Source of the DNA: an uncultured Clostridia bacterium
GTDB taxonomy: Bacteria; Bacillota; Clostridia; Christensenellales; UBA1242
NCBI GenBank assembly: GCA_947593585.1
Contig: CANQDP010000001.1
Coordinates: 1-53,380, forward strand
Direction of reading: 5' to 3'
DNA: 53,380 nt
Under the pieces are notes generated by a model. The model saw only the letters and a list, made by a program, of their open reading frames with translations. It ran no database searches and was not told the origin of the DNA. This document shows, piece after piece, positions 1 through 7,447 of the stretch. The number at the start of each line of letters is the position of its first letter. Positions within the stretch are counted from its first letter, which is position 1. The position numbers and the translations under genes are program-made.

Positions 1-681
1 TATGGTAACGAAAAACTTTATGAAAGTTATCGCGAACTAGATAGTGCGTATGTGCAAACCTATAATGCCGAAATAAAAAAGGCGGGGGAAGACCCAACCG
101 ATGGGCAGATTGTTGAAGCAAAAGAATTGGCCACTAAATCCGCCGTGCAAAAATATGAGGACATGAAGAAAAAGAATAGTTGGCTTTGGATTAAAAACGT
201 TTGGAAGAGCGACACCAAAACCAGCCAATTCGTGGATATAGAAGACTATATTAAAAACGAAAAAATTGAGGGCGCAGAAGCGGACGCTGTTAAAGATAGA
301 TATGGAGTTATCACGAAAGCCATAGACGGCGAAAAGGTTCAGCCAAACGGCTTTTATGTGCTTATAATTCTTGCTGTGGTTGTGTCATTCCTAACGCAAC
401 TGTTGTCTGCAAAACTGCTCGCTCCAAAAGGGCAGAAAATGAGCATGATGAACAAGGTGATGTTTGGCATCATTCCAATCACGATGTTTATCCTTGCAAT
501 CAATTCAAACTGCGTTTACACACTTTATATCCTTGCAAACTCAATCATGTCGGCAATCATTTCCACAATCATTTCACTCATATTTAGGAAGATAAATAAA
601 AAATATGAGGGCAATGAGCAGTTGCTTTTAAAGAAAAAGAATGTGGAAGTGGTGGAATATTCAAGGAACTATAAAAAGTAG
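1..681 (+). CDS. yidC: YidC/Oxa1-family membrane insertase, C-terminal part (cut by window edge)
   Basis: The frame is open from base 1, so the 5' end lies outside the window; 226 codons remain. The family inserts and folds membrane proteins, alone or with the Sec translocon. The visible part has the typical K-N-S-W-L-W-I-K-N stretch, then hydrophobic segments (about residues 120-138, 152-170 and 176-197) with a Q-K-M-S-M-M-N-K motif like the conserved Q-K/M-x-x-M region before the last two helices, and a basic cytoplasmic tail. The usual F-P-A-G region is replaced by I-N-S-N-C, so it is a divergent member. The downstream neighbours (an ASCH gene, then jag) match the common yidC-jag arrangement apart from the inserted gene. 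The stop is followed at once by the Shine-Dalgarno of the next gene, so the two are probably co-transcribed. Confidence 0.85.
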   Translation, partial: YGNEKLYESYRELDSAYVQTYNAEIKKAGEDPTDGQIVEAKELATKSAVQKYEDMKKKNSWLWIKNVWKSDTKTSQFVDIEDYIKNEKIEGAEADAVKDRYGVITKAIDGEKVQPNGFYVLIILAVVVSFLTQLLSAKLLAPKGQKMSMMNKVMFGIIPITMFILAINSNCVYTLYILANSIMSAIISTIISLIFRKINKKYEGNEQLLLKKKNVEVVEYSRNYKK

Positions 682-687
682 GGGAAA

Positions 688-1026
688 ATGACTTTCAACT
701 TACATTTAAACGATGAATATTTTGCCCTAGTGAAATCTGGGCACAAAACAATTGAAATGCGCTTGCTAGATGAAAAGCGCAGGGCGTATAAGGTGGGAGA
801 TTATTTGATTTTCACCCACGCAGAGCACGAAAATTTAAAATTAAAAGTTAAAATCAAAGCCATTCACAAGTTTAAAAATTTTAGCGAACTCTATAAAAAT
901 TTGGATAACGCAAAATTAGGCTATTTGCCAAACCAGAAAGCCGACCCACACGATATGGAAAATTTTTATCCTTTAAGTGAGCAAAATAAGTTTGGCGTGG
1001 TGGGAATTGAATTTGAATTGGTTTAA
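688..1026 (+). CDS. ASCH-domain protein
   Basis: 112 residues. The N-terminal E-Y-F-A-L-V-K-S-G-H-K-T-I-E-M-R-L stretch is the classic ASCH signature (a beta-barrel fold related to PUA and thought to bind RNA), followed by a strand with G-D-Y-L-I-F and a C-terminal G-V-V-G-I-E-F strand. Family members have been proposed as RNA-binding regulators or nucleoside amidohydrolases; the substrate here cannot be told. The ATG lies 7 nt after the yidC stop, with AGGGG (680-684) as Shine-Dalgarno, so it is the last gene of the yidC transcript. A strong hairpin terminator follows. Its position between yidC and jag is unusual. Confidence 0.8.
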   Translation: MTFNLHLNDEYFALVKSGHKTIEMRLLDEKRRAYKVGDYLIFTHAEHENLKLKVKIKAIHKFKNFSELYKNLDNAKLGYLPNQKADPHDMENFYPLSEQNKFGVVGIEFELV

Positions 1027-1041
1027 TTTTAAGAATTTTTC

Positions 1042-1070
1042 AAAAAAGGCAAAACAACTTGCCTTTTTTC
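1042..1070 (+). terminator. Intrinsic terminator after the ASCH gene
   Basis: Stem AAAAAAGGCAA / TTGCCTTTTTT with a 6-nt loop, then a further T-rich run to 1077. The right arm also supplies the -35 hexamer of the next promoter. Confidence 0.85.
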
Positions 1071-1087
1071 TTTTTTTGTGATATAAT
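1059..1087 (+). promoter_or_regulatory. Promoter for jag/khpB
   Basis: TTGCCT (1059-1064), 17 bp, TATAAT (1082-1087). The -35 lies inside the 3' arm of the preceding terminator. The predicted start near 1094 gives a leader of about 155 nt, long for this genome. Confidence 0.6.
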
Positions 1088-1134
1088 AAAAGCACAATAA
1101 AATCTTAAAATTTGATTTTTAAATTTTGCCCTTT

Positions 1135-1223
1135 TTAACTATTAGTTAAGCATTTAAAATTTATTTTATTTAATTTTATGTTTATTGTTGAAAAGAGAAT
1201 TTGCTCTCACCTTGGGCAATTCT
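1135..1223 (+). promoter_or_regulatory. Structured leader of jag: perfect palindrome and long hairpin
   Basis: TTAACTA-T-TAGTTAA (1135-1149) is a perfect 7+1+7 inverted repeat downstream of the predicted transcription start. A second inverted repeat, AGAATT...AATTCT with adjacent GC pairs, spans about 1196-1223 just before the Shine-Dalgarno. The first could be an operator or RNA hairpin, the second an RNA structure. I do not recognise a known riboswitch. Confidence 0.35.
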
Positions 1224-1250
1224 TAAAATTTCAATTAAAAGGAGCAGGTT

Positions 1251-1985
1251 ATGAGATTAGAAGCAACAGGCAAAAATGTGGAATTAGCAATTCAAAATGG
1301 GCTTTTGGAGTGCGGGCTCACGCGCGAAGAAGTGCAGGTCAAAGTGATTGAAGAAGGCGGGCTATTTAAAAAGGCGAAAGTTGAACTTGTTTGGGGAGAA
1401 GAAACCCCAGAGGAAAAGCCAGAGGAAAAATTAGAGCCAGCCGCAGAGCAAGAAGAAAAAGCAGAGGAGATTGTGGCAGAAAAGGCCGCTCCCGCTAGTG
1501 CGCCGGTTAAACCAAAGCGTGTGGTGGACACTTCTAGGCTTGAAAAGCGAGGCGTTGAATTTTTGCTCGGTTTGGCACAATTGGTGGATAAATCCGCCAC
1601 TGCGGATTGCGCCGCTGGGGAAAACGAAATCACATTTTCAATTAAAGGTGAAAATTTGGGCAAACTCATAGGTTATCACGGCGAAAATTTGCAAGCTCTT
1701 CAACTTTTGCTCAGTGGCATAAAACTTAGAAGCGAAGGCCCTGTGCGTTTATATTTGGACATAAACGGCTATAAAGCAAACCGCAATCAAAGTTTGGTGG
1801 ATTTGGCAAATAAAACCGCAGAGCAGGCAATCAAAATTGAGAGAAACATTCACCTTGACCCAATGAACGCATACGAGAGGCGCATCATTCACACCACCTT
1901 GCAAGACCGTGAAGATGTAACCACAGAATCCACGGGCGAAGGCGAAAAGCGTCATGTGGTGGTTAAACCTATCTTTAAAAAATAA
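1251..1985 (+). CDS. khpB: RNA-binding protein Jag/KhpB (SpoIIIJ-associated)
   Basis: 244 residues with the standard layout: an N-terminal Jag_N domain (about residues 1-48), a Glu/Ala/Pro-rich linker (50-90), a KH domain with the GYHG loop at 141-144, and a C-terminal R3H domain with R-x-x-x-H (R210, H214). In Firmicutes this cytoplasmic protein binds RNA with KhpA and affects cell division and wall synthesis; it is named for its place next to spoIIIJ (yidC). A good Shine-Dalgarno (AAAGGAG, 1238-1244) decides the ATG. It has its own promoter and a terminator directly behind, so it is monocistronic, separated from yidC by the ASCH gene. Confidence 0.93.
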   Translation: MRLEATGKNVELAIQNGLLECGLTREEVQVKVIEEGGLFKKAKVELVWGEETPEEKPEEKLEPAAEQEEKAEEIVAEKAAPASAPVKPKRVVDTSRLEKRGVEFLLGLAQLVDKSATADCAAGENEITFSIKGENLGKLIGYHGENLQALQLLLSGIKLRSEGPVRLYLDINGYKANRNQSLVDLANKTAEQAIKIERNIHLDPMNAYERRIIHTTLQDREDVTTESTGEGEKRHVVVKPIFKK

Positions 1986-2009
1986 AGTGGCATTCGCCAC
2001 TTTTTTTTA
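1986..2009 (+). terminator. Intrinsic terminator after jag
   Basis: AGTGGC-ATTC-GCCACT followed by a run of T; it starts one base after the stop codon. Confidence 0.9.
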
Positions 2010-2060
2010 TTTAAAAGTTTTTAAATGTGCTTAAAATTAGTTTAATATTTTTTTGATTTA

Positions 2061-2069
2061 TGTTAAAAT
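2061..2069 (+). promoter_or_regulatory. Extended -10 promoter of lysS
   Basis: TGT-TAAAAT, an extended -10 element, with only a weak -35 (TTTAAT at 2041). The start near 2076 leaves a leader of about 11 nt that just includes the Shine-Dalgarno. Confidence 0.5.
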
Positions 2070-2086
2070 ATATGCGAGGTATTTTT

Positions 2087-3616
2087 ATGGAAAATAACGA
2101 TTTACAAAGCGAATTTGACATTAAGGTTGAAAAAGTTAGAAAGTTAGAGGCTAGTGGAGAAAAAGCCTACAAAGCAAAATTTAACAAAACTCACGAAATT
2201 CACGATTTGGATAAGTATGAGTTGGGCACGCACGTTTCTATTGCCGGGCGCATGATTTTTAAACGCACTTTTGGCAAACTTATTTTTGCGCGTCTTTATT
2301 CTATTGGGGATAATTTTGATTATGACTTATCCAAGCCAATCCGCACGAGCGTGCAAATTAGTTTGAACTTCAACATTGTGGGTGAAGAGAGGCTGAAATA
2401 TTTCAAAGATTATTGCGACATTGCCGACCATATCGGCGTGGAAGGTGAGCTTATCCGCACGCAGACGGGCGAGTTGACCGTGCAAGTGGAAAAGTTTGAA
2501 TTGCTCTCAAAAGCCTTGCGCGGGCTTCCTGAAAAATTCCATGGTTTGCAAGATACTGATAGCCGTTATCGTCAGCGTTATTTGGATATAATTTCAAACG
2601 AGGATAGCCGCAAAGTGTTTATGGCGCGCAGCAGGGCGGTTAGTTTTGTTCGCAGATTTTTAGAAGAAAATGGTTTCATTGAAGTTGAAACTCCCGTTTT
2701 GCAAGTTAATGTTTCGGGCGCGAGTGCTAAGCCGTTCTTCACTCATCACAATGCGCTAGACCTAGATTGCAATTTGCGCATCGCATTTGAAACTTGGCTT
2801 AAAATGACATCTGCCGCCGGGTTTGACAAAGTGTTTGAACTTGGCAAAGATTTTAGAAACGAGGGCATGGACCCAACACATTTGCAAGAGTTTACGCAGG
2901 TGGAGTGGTACGCAGCATATTGGGATTTTGAAGATAACATACGCTTTTTCAAAAAGTTTATAAAAGAGCTTATGTTGCACACAATCGGCACAACAAAGAT
3001 AACGGTTGCAGGTAACACTATTGATTTTGGCAACGAAAAGTGGGAGCGCATTAATTATGTTGAGCGTATGCGCGAACTTTTAGGTTTTGACTTTTTGGAT
3101 ATTACCGATGTGGATGAACTTGTTGACAAAATTGAAAAAAATAAAGTTATGAGCAGGGCAGAGTTGGATGGATATAAATCCACCCGCGCAGTGATTGACT
3201 ATGTTTATAAAAAGTTGATTAGAAGCAAAATTGTGGGGCCAACCATTTTATATAATTATCCGGCATTTTTAAAGACGCTCGCAAGGCGCAATGATAAGGA
3301 CGACCGGATCACAGATGTTTTCCAAGTGGTGGTGAATGGTGCAGAAATTTTGAATGCTTATAGCGAGCTAGTTAACCCAATTCAGCAACGCGAGGCACTT
3401 ATGGCTCAGCTTAAAGATAAGGCACAGGGTGATGACGAAACCATGGATTTGGACGAAGATTTCTTGCTCGCTATGGAGCACGGAATGCCGCCAATGTCTG
3501 GTCTAGGCTTTGGAATTGACAGATTTATTATGATGATTTATGACCTTCCAACCTTGCGCGACACGATTTTGTTCCCAATAATGAAGCCGGATATAGATAA
3601 GGCGGACAAAGAATAA
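2087..3616 (+). CDS. lysS: Lysyl-tRNA synthetase, class II
   Basis: About 509 residues. It charges tRNA-Lys in the cytoplasm. The N-terminal OB-fold anticodon domain is followed by the class II core: the linker R-Y-R-Q-R-Y-L-D, motif 1 around F-I-E-V-E-T-P, motif 2 around the F-R-N-E-G-M and F-T-Q-V-E-W-Y stretch, and motif 3 G-L-G-F-G-I-D-R near the C-terminus. The longer frame opens at 2060, but its first nine codons overlap the -10 region; ATG 2087 has GAGGT at 2076-2080. The sequence is divergent from typical bacterial LysRS around motif 2 (W-L-K-M instead of L-Y-L-K) and lacks a T-box leader. Downstream gpsA follows after 64 bp with an 8-bp hairpin but no U tract, so the two may be co-transcribed. 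Confidence 0.9.
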   Translation: MENNDLQSEFDIKVEKVRKLEASGEKAYKAKFNKTHEIHDLDKYELGTHVSIAGRMIFKRTFGKLIFARLYSIGDNFDYDLSKPIRTSVQISLNFNIVGEERLKYFKDYCDIADHIGVEGELIRTQTGELTVQVEKFELLSKALRGLPEKFHGLQDTDSRYRQRYLDIISNEDSRKVFMARSRAVSFVRRFLEENGFIEVETPVLQVNVSGASAKPFFTHHNALDLDCNLRIAFETWLKMTSAAGFDKVFELGKDFRNEGMDPTHLQEFTQVEWYAAYWDFEDNIRFFKKFIKELMLHTIGTTKITVAGNTIDFGNEKWERINYVERMRELLGFDFLDITDVDELVDKIEKNKVMSRAELDGYKSTRAVIDYVYKKLIRSKIVGPTILYNYPAFLKTLARRNDKDDRITDVFQVVVNGAEILNAYSELVNPIQQREALMAQLKDKAQGDDETMDLDEDFLLAMEHGMPPMSGLGFGIDRFIMMIYDLPTLRDTILFPIMKPDIDKADKE

Positions 3617-3680
3617 CTTGTTTTTAAGCAAAAAAACAAACAAGTGGCTCTTTTATCGGCAGAGCAAATAAAAGGAATTT

Positions 3681-4703
3681 ATGAAAGTTACAGTTTTAGG
3701 GGCGGGCAGATGGGCGAGCTGCATTGCTTTCTGCCTTAACCGCAACAAACACGATGTGCTCATGTGGGATTTGCCACCCAAGGGCAAAGAGTATAACCCA
3801 CTTTTTATCAACCGCAAAAATGAGTTTATGGAGTTGCCAAAGGGCATTGAGTTGACGCACGATTTGGAGCGTGCGGTTAATTTTGGCGAAGTGATTGTCA
3901 TCTCAATTTTAAGCCAAAAATTAGATGAATTTATGCACTCCATCAAGAAAATCAAGGGTTATCAAAACAAGAAATATTGCCTTAACATGAAGGGTGTTGA
4001 ATGCACCACAGGGCGTAGGCTTAGCGAAATTTTGCTAGATAATGGCGTGAAGAAAGAAAACATCGCAGTGTGGGTGGGGCCCGGGCATGTGCAATCTATC
4101 TATGCAGGTCAGCCAACCAACATGATAATTTCCGCATATCACGAGGCTTATGCAAAATTTTTAATTAAAAATTTCTCAAAGCCGAATGTGTTGGACATTG
4201 CTTATTCAAGCGACATCATTGGAGTGGAAATCGGCGCTGCCGCAAAAAATGTGATAGGCATTGCTGCCGGCATATTAGAAGGTTCGAATATGGAGCAAAA
4301 GAAAGGCCCACTTATGCCTGCAAGCGTGAAAGAGATTGGAATGTTTATTGACGCTCTTGGTGGCGACCCGCTCACTGCACAAGGGCTCGCATTTTTGGGA
4401 GATTTCCAAGCCACGCTTTTTGACCACAACAGCAAAAATCTAACCTATGGCAAAGCAATTGTGGAAAACAAGGCTCTCTCAGGCAATTTCTTAAATTACA
4501 ACATTGAATCGGTTGAAGGCATTAAAACGGCACAAGCACTCATAAAGAAAATGGACGAATTTAACAACCGCGTGAATGAAGAAAAACAAATCAAAATGCC
4601 AATCACCATGGCAGTGAAAGATATCACCACGGGCAAAATCGCCATATCTAAAGCGGGCAAATATATAAGCGCAAAAATCACGGAAGCCATTGAGTTGGAA
4701 TAA
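3681..4703 (+). CDS. gpsA: NAD(P)-dependent glycerol-3-phosphate dehydrogenase
   Basis: 340 residues, normal for the family. It reduces dihydroxyacetone phosphate to sn-glycerol 3-phosphate for phospholipid synthesis. Visible motifs: the dinucleotide-binding G-A-G-R-W-A at the N-terminus (usual G-x-G-x-W-G), M-K-G before the substrate loop, G-P-G-H (usually G-P-S-H), E-I-G-A-A-A-K-N-V-I-G-I-A-A-G with the catalytic lysine, and the G-L-A-F-L-G-D-F...N region matching the usual G-L-A-G-L-G-D-L...S-R-N. Several normally invariant residues differ, but the layout is complete. The Shine-Dalgarno is AAAAGGA. It ends at a strong terminator facing the terminator of the convergent sipL-like gene. Confidence 0.9.
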   Translation: MKVTVLGAGRWASCIAFCLNRNKHDVLMWDLPPKGKEYNPLFINRKNEFMELPKGIELTHDLERAVNFGEVIVISILSQKLDEFMHSIKKIKGYQNKKYCLNMKGVECTTGRRLSEILLDNGVKKENIAVWVGPGHVQSIYAGQPTNMIISAYHEAYAKFLIKNFSKPNVLDIAYSSDIIGVEIGAAAKNVIGIAAGILEGSNMEQKKGPLMPASVKEIGMFIDALGGDPLTAQGLAFLGDFQATLFDHNSKNLTYGKAIVENKALSGNFLNYNIESVEGIKTAQALIKKMDEFNNRVNEEKQIKMPITMAVKDITTGKIAISKAGKYISAKITEAIELE

Positions 4704-4731
4704 AAAGGGCACAGGTGTGCCTTTGTTTTTT
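4703..4731 (+). terminator. Intrinsic terminator after gpsA
   Basis: GGCACA-GG-TGTGCC with flanking A/T pairs, followed by a T run. Confidence 0.85.
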
Positions 4732-4754
4732 AAAAAAGAGCGCGTGTGCGCTCT
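4731..4754 (-). terminator. Intrinsic terminator of the sipL-like gene
   Basis: On the minus strand AGAGCGC-loop-GCGCTCT is followed by TTTTTTA. The stem includes the stop codon (4753-4755) of the gene it ends. Confidence 0.85.
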
Positions 4755-6252
4755 AGCGTTTGATAATAATCTTTTCGCCTCCTTCCAAAATTGGTGGCAA
4801 GTCTTTGTTGAATAACTGCAAGTCATCTAAAGAAATTTTAATACGCTTGCAGAGTTGCCATGTGGTTTCATTTGGCTTGGCAAGGAAAATTTGATAGTCC
4901 ACGTCTTCAAATGTTAGTTGCCTGCCAAGAGTTAGATTGTCTATCATCTCCTTTGTTTGTTTCTTATATAAGCAAACGGCGAAGCATAGGCCATATTCAA
5001 GTTCGATTATCGTGCCACGCTTTGCCTTTGCCTTGCAATCGCAAACGGACACGCTTGTGTGAAATTCATCTAAATCGTCCGCTTGAATGCGAGTGTTCAC
5101 AACAAAAGGCAATTCAGTTTGCTTGTTTAAATACGCTTTGTTTTCGTCAAGATAAACCGTCTGTGCGCTAACCACACCTTCCACAAACAGCGAGCCGTCC
5201 TTTATATATGAATTTGTGATTTCTGCCTGTGCGTCAAGATTGCAAACAATTTCATCTATGGCAGGTTCACTATCTAAAATGGACAATTCTCCGGAAACGG
5301 TTTCGCTTGCCTGCTCTTGGCGCACACAAGCAAAATAATCTCGCGAGATTGTGTGAGTTTCAATTTCGTTATCTACGCTATACACATCGTCCACAATGTC
5401 TAGGCTGATGTTTTTTAGCGCCACCCCGCCAAGGCAGATTGTGTGGTCCACACTCACAACACTGCTATTATCTTCAATCTCTGTGGTGAGATTAAATTTA
5501 GATTTGTCGAGTGAAAAGCAGGCGTCAAGCACGCAGTCTTTATCTAGCGTGTCAATTTTGACTTCTGTTTTCACATTGAATGTGTCCGTCATCTCTTTGA
5601 TAATTGGAGCATCGTCCTTGCTGGTTTCATACACGAGATGAGCAAACAGTTTGCCTTCAACCAAAGCAAACCCGTTATCACAACTCACTGCAGACGGGGT
5701 GAAGTGTGCGTTATAGCAGAGCACTTTTGTTAGATTATCTTTTGTTTCAAAGTTTGCGGAATAATTGAAGTTTGTGTCCACCACGCAAGCAATGGTGTTG
5801 GTGTTGATTTCGCTCTTTTTCACAATCATGTTTTCAAATGTTTGATTTTGATTAAGCCCAATGTTTAAATAAAGCACGGGCGAAAAACTAACATCACAAT
5901 TAATTTTTAGTGCCCCGTCTTGCGAAAGCACATTGTTCACCACGCCAAAGTCTAGCAAGTTTAAAAAGCAGTCGGCAGTGATTGCTTCGTCTAGCACTGT
6001 TTCGCTAAAAGGCTGATTGCTGGTTAATGTGTTTGTGATGTTGTCTTGGTCAACATAAAGCACTTTCACGCCCAATTTTCCGCTAACGATTGCTTTTCCG
6101 CTTGCGCAATCCACCTTTTTGTCGTAAACAAAAGCGCTAATATCTAAAATCGTTTTAATTCCCACATTGCTATCAATGGGCAGGCTAATTGTTAAATTAA
6201 AATTTTGTTTTTGAATGTTTTTTGAAAAACAAACCTTTGTGTCAAAGTCCAT
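4753..6252 (-). CDS. sipL: SPOCS-domain (DUF3794) protein with C-terminal LysM, SipL-like spore coat morphogenesis protein
   Basis: About 499 residues. It is built of repeated beta-rich segments with the DUF3794/SPOCS pattern (a recurring V-x-G-x-L-x-x-x-x-x-Y sequence, for example I-V-S-G-K-L-G-V-K-V-L-Y and V-E-G-K-L-F-A-H-L-V-Y) and ends in a LysM-like module, about residues 452-499 (Y-Q-I-F-L-A-K-P-N-E-T-T-W-Q-L ... L-P-P-I-L-E-G-G-E-K-I-I-I). This layout matches SipL, which in Clostridioides difficile binds SpoIVA and localises the coat around the forespore. The frame opens at 6330, but ATG 6252 has a perfect AAGGAGG 6 nt upstream and a canonical start to the domain. It is divergently paired with spo0A, which supports a sporulation role. 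SipL itself versus another SPOCS-LysM protein cannot be decided without alignment. Confidence 0.8.
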   Translation of the reverse strand: MDFDTKVCFSKNIQKQNFNLTISLPIDSNVGIKTILDISAFVYDKKVDCASGKAIVSGKLGVKVLYVDQDNITNTLTSNQPFSETVLDEAITADCFLNLLDFGVVNNVLSQDGALKINCDVSFSPVLYLNIGLNQNQTFENMIVKKSEINTNTIACVVDTNFNYSANFETKDNLTKVLCYNAHFTPSAVSCDNGFALVEGKLFAHLVYETSKDDAPIIKEMTDTFNVKTEVKIDTLDKDCVLDACFSLDKSKFNLTTEIEDNSSVVSVDHTICLGGVALKNISLDIVDDVYSVDNEIETHTISRDYFACVRQEQASETVSGELSILDSEPAIDEIVCNLDAQAEITNSYIKDGSLFVEGVVSAQTVYLDENKAYLNKQTELPFVVNTRIQADDLDEFHTSVSVCDCKAKAKRGTIIELEYGLCFAVCLYKKQTKEMIDNLTLGRQLTFEDVDYQIFLAKPNETTWQLCKRIKISLDDLQLFNKDLPPILEGGEKIIIKR

Positions 6253-6269
6253 AATGTTCCTCCTTTTAT

Positions 6270-6298
6270 AATGTATAGAGAGAGAGGAAAAAATAGAA
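6270..6298 (-). promoter_or_regulatory. Possible sigma-E-like promoter of the sipL-like gene
   Basis: On the minus strand TTCTATT, 14 bp, TATACATT resembles the sigma-E consensus (KMATATT, 14-15 bp, CATACANT). A start 6-7 nt downstream would fall inside the Shine-Dalgarno, which weakens the call. Confidence 0.22.
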
Positions 6299-6423
6299 CA
6301 CAAATAAAGAGGAATTTTATTTGCTGACAAAATTTTAAATAAACCTTTTTAATCCTCGAAAAAACGGATTAATGAATGATAATTTTTTAAAATAGTTGAA
6401 AATAATTTAATTTTCAATTTAAT

Positions 6424-6430
6424 TTCGACA
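6424..6430 (-). promoter_or_regulatory. Candidate Spo0A-binding 0A box upstream of spo0A
   Basis: TTCGACA on plus, TGTCGAA on minus: a perfect match to the 7-bp core of the 0A box, about 85 bp upstream of the spo0A -10 candidate. Spo0A autoregulation is known in Bacillus. Confidence 0.45.
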
Positions 6431-6510
6431 TTAAAAATAAAGAAACTTGCAATATTGCTAAATTAATTAAAAAATATTGGTTTTTCTCATTCTGTTTTTT
6501 TGTTTTAAAA

Positions 6511-6519
6511 TGCTAAAAT
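6511..6519 (+). promoter_or_regulatory. Possible spo0A promoter (extended -10)
   Basis: TGC-TAAAAT with no clear -35. A sigma-H promoter was looked for and not found. Confidence 0.35.
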
Positions 6520-6574
6520 ATCGTTGTGTTTAAAAGAAATTGTAGTTATTTTAAACATTTAAAAGGGGATTATT

Positions 6575-7324
6575 ATGAGCAAAACTACAATTATACTAGC
6601 AGACGAAGATAAAAATGTTTTAAGCCAAATGACAAAACATTTTGATGAAGAAAATTACACAATTCTTGCACAAACGCAAGATGGTGAAGAACTTATAAAG
6701 TTGATAAAAAATTTAAAACCCGATGTGGTGGTGATGGATGTGGTGCTTCAAAAGTGCGATGGATTTAAAGTGCTTGAAAGCGTTAAGAATGTGCCAACAA
6801 ACATTGTGGTGCAATCGTCATTATCTATTGATGGATTTATAAACAAAGCCATTTCACTTGGAGCAAAATATTATTGCATTAAGCCATTTGACACAGCCAC
6901 ACTAAAAGAGCGCATTGAGGACATCTTAAATGCGAAAAACAACACAAACAAAATGTTCTTCAATTCAAAGTCGAAAAGCCAGATTGAAGAGAAAATCACA
7001 AACATATTTATTACGGTTGGCATTCCGGCACACATCAAAGGCTATCAGTTCTTGAGAGAGGCAATAAAACTCGCGATTGACAATCCTGAAATTATAAATT
7101 CAATCACAAAAAAATTATATCCAACAATCGCCGAAAAATATGACACAAGTGCTTCAAAAGTGGAACGCGCAATTCGTCATGCCATTGAAGTGGCTTGGAA
7201 TAGAGGAAAAATTGAAAACATAAACAACCTATTTGGCATCAAGGTTTATTCAAGCAATGAAAAACCAACCAATGGTGAATTTATCGCTCTCGTTGCAGAC
7301 AAAATGCTCATCGAGGGCGCATAA
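6575..7324 (+). CDS. spo0A: Spo0A, master response regulator of sporulation
   Basis: 249 residues. Residues 1-120 form a receiver domain with acidic D10/D12, phospho-acceptor D55 (V-V-M-D-V-V-L) and K103 (K-P-F). The C-terminal Spo0A-specific DNA-binding domain (about 134-245) carries the family hallmarks: G-I-P-A-H-I-K-G-Y-Q-F-L-R-E-A-I, Y-P-T-I-A-E-K-Y, the recognition-helix segment S-K-V-E-R-A-I-R-H-A-I-E-V-A-W and the K-P-T-N-G-E-F-I-A stretch. This domain is found essentially only in endospore formers. The Shine-Dalgarno is AAAGGGG. It is divergent from the sipL-like gene with a possible 0A box between, and monocistronic with its own terminator. The phosphorelay partners are outside the window. 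Confidence 0.97.
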   Translation: MSKTTIILADEDKNVLSQMTKHFDEENYTILAQTQDGEELIKLIKNLKPDVVVMDVVLQKCDGFKVLESVKNVPTNIVVQSSLSIDGFINKAISLGAKYYCIKPFDTATLKERIEDILNAKNNTNKMFFNSKSKSQIEEKITNIFITVGIPAHIKGYQFLREAIKLAIDNPEIINSITKKLYPTIAEKYDTSASKVERAIRHAIEVAWNRGKIENINNLFGIKVYSSNEKPTNGEFIALVADKMLIEGA

Positions 7325-7350
7325 ATTATATTGGGTTGAGGATAAAAAAC

Positions 7351-7379
7351 TAAGAAGTGTAAAAAGTTCTTATTTTTTT
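7351..7379 (+). terminator. Terminator after spo0A
   Basis: TAAGAA / TTCTTA with a 10-nt loop, followed by seven T. Confidence 0.6.
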
Positions 7380-7423
7380 GCGTATTTTTTGAAATTTTCG
7401 TCAAAATTCGTTTTTTTTCACGC

Positions 7424-7442
7424 AAAAAATGCAATTTTTGCA
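7424..7442 (-). terminator. Terminator after rsmG
   Basis: On the minus strand TGCAA-AAA-TTGCA then TTTTTT, a few bases past the stop codon. Confidence 0.5.
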
Positions 7443-7447
7443 AATTT

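Larger units (their letters stand above)
6253..6574. promoter_or_regulatory. Divergent regulatory region between sipL-like gene and spo0A
   Basis: 322 bp, very AT-rich. It holds a 7-bp inverted repeat TTAATCC...GGATTAA (6349-6372), a candidate 0A box (6424-6430), and an extended -10 for spo0A (6511-6519). No small gene is evident. Confidence 0.6.

Noticed and set aside
3617..3680. Terminator between lysS and gpsA
   Set aside because: ACTTGTTT/AAACAAGT can pair, but no U tract follows, so it does not look like an intrinsic terminator.
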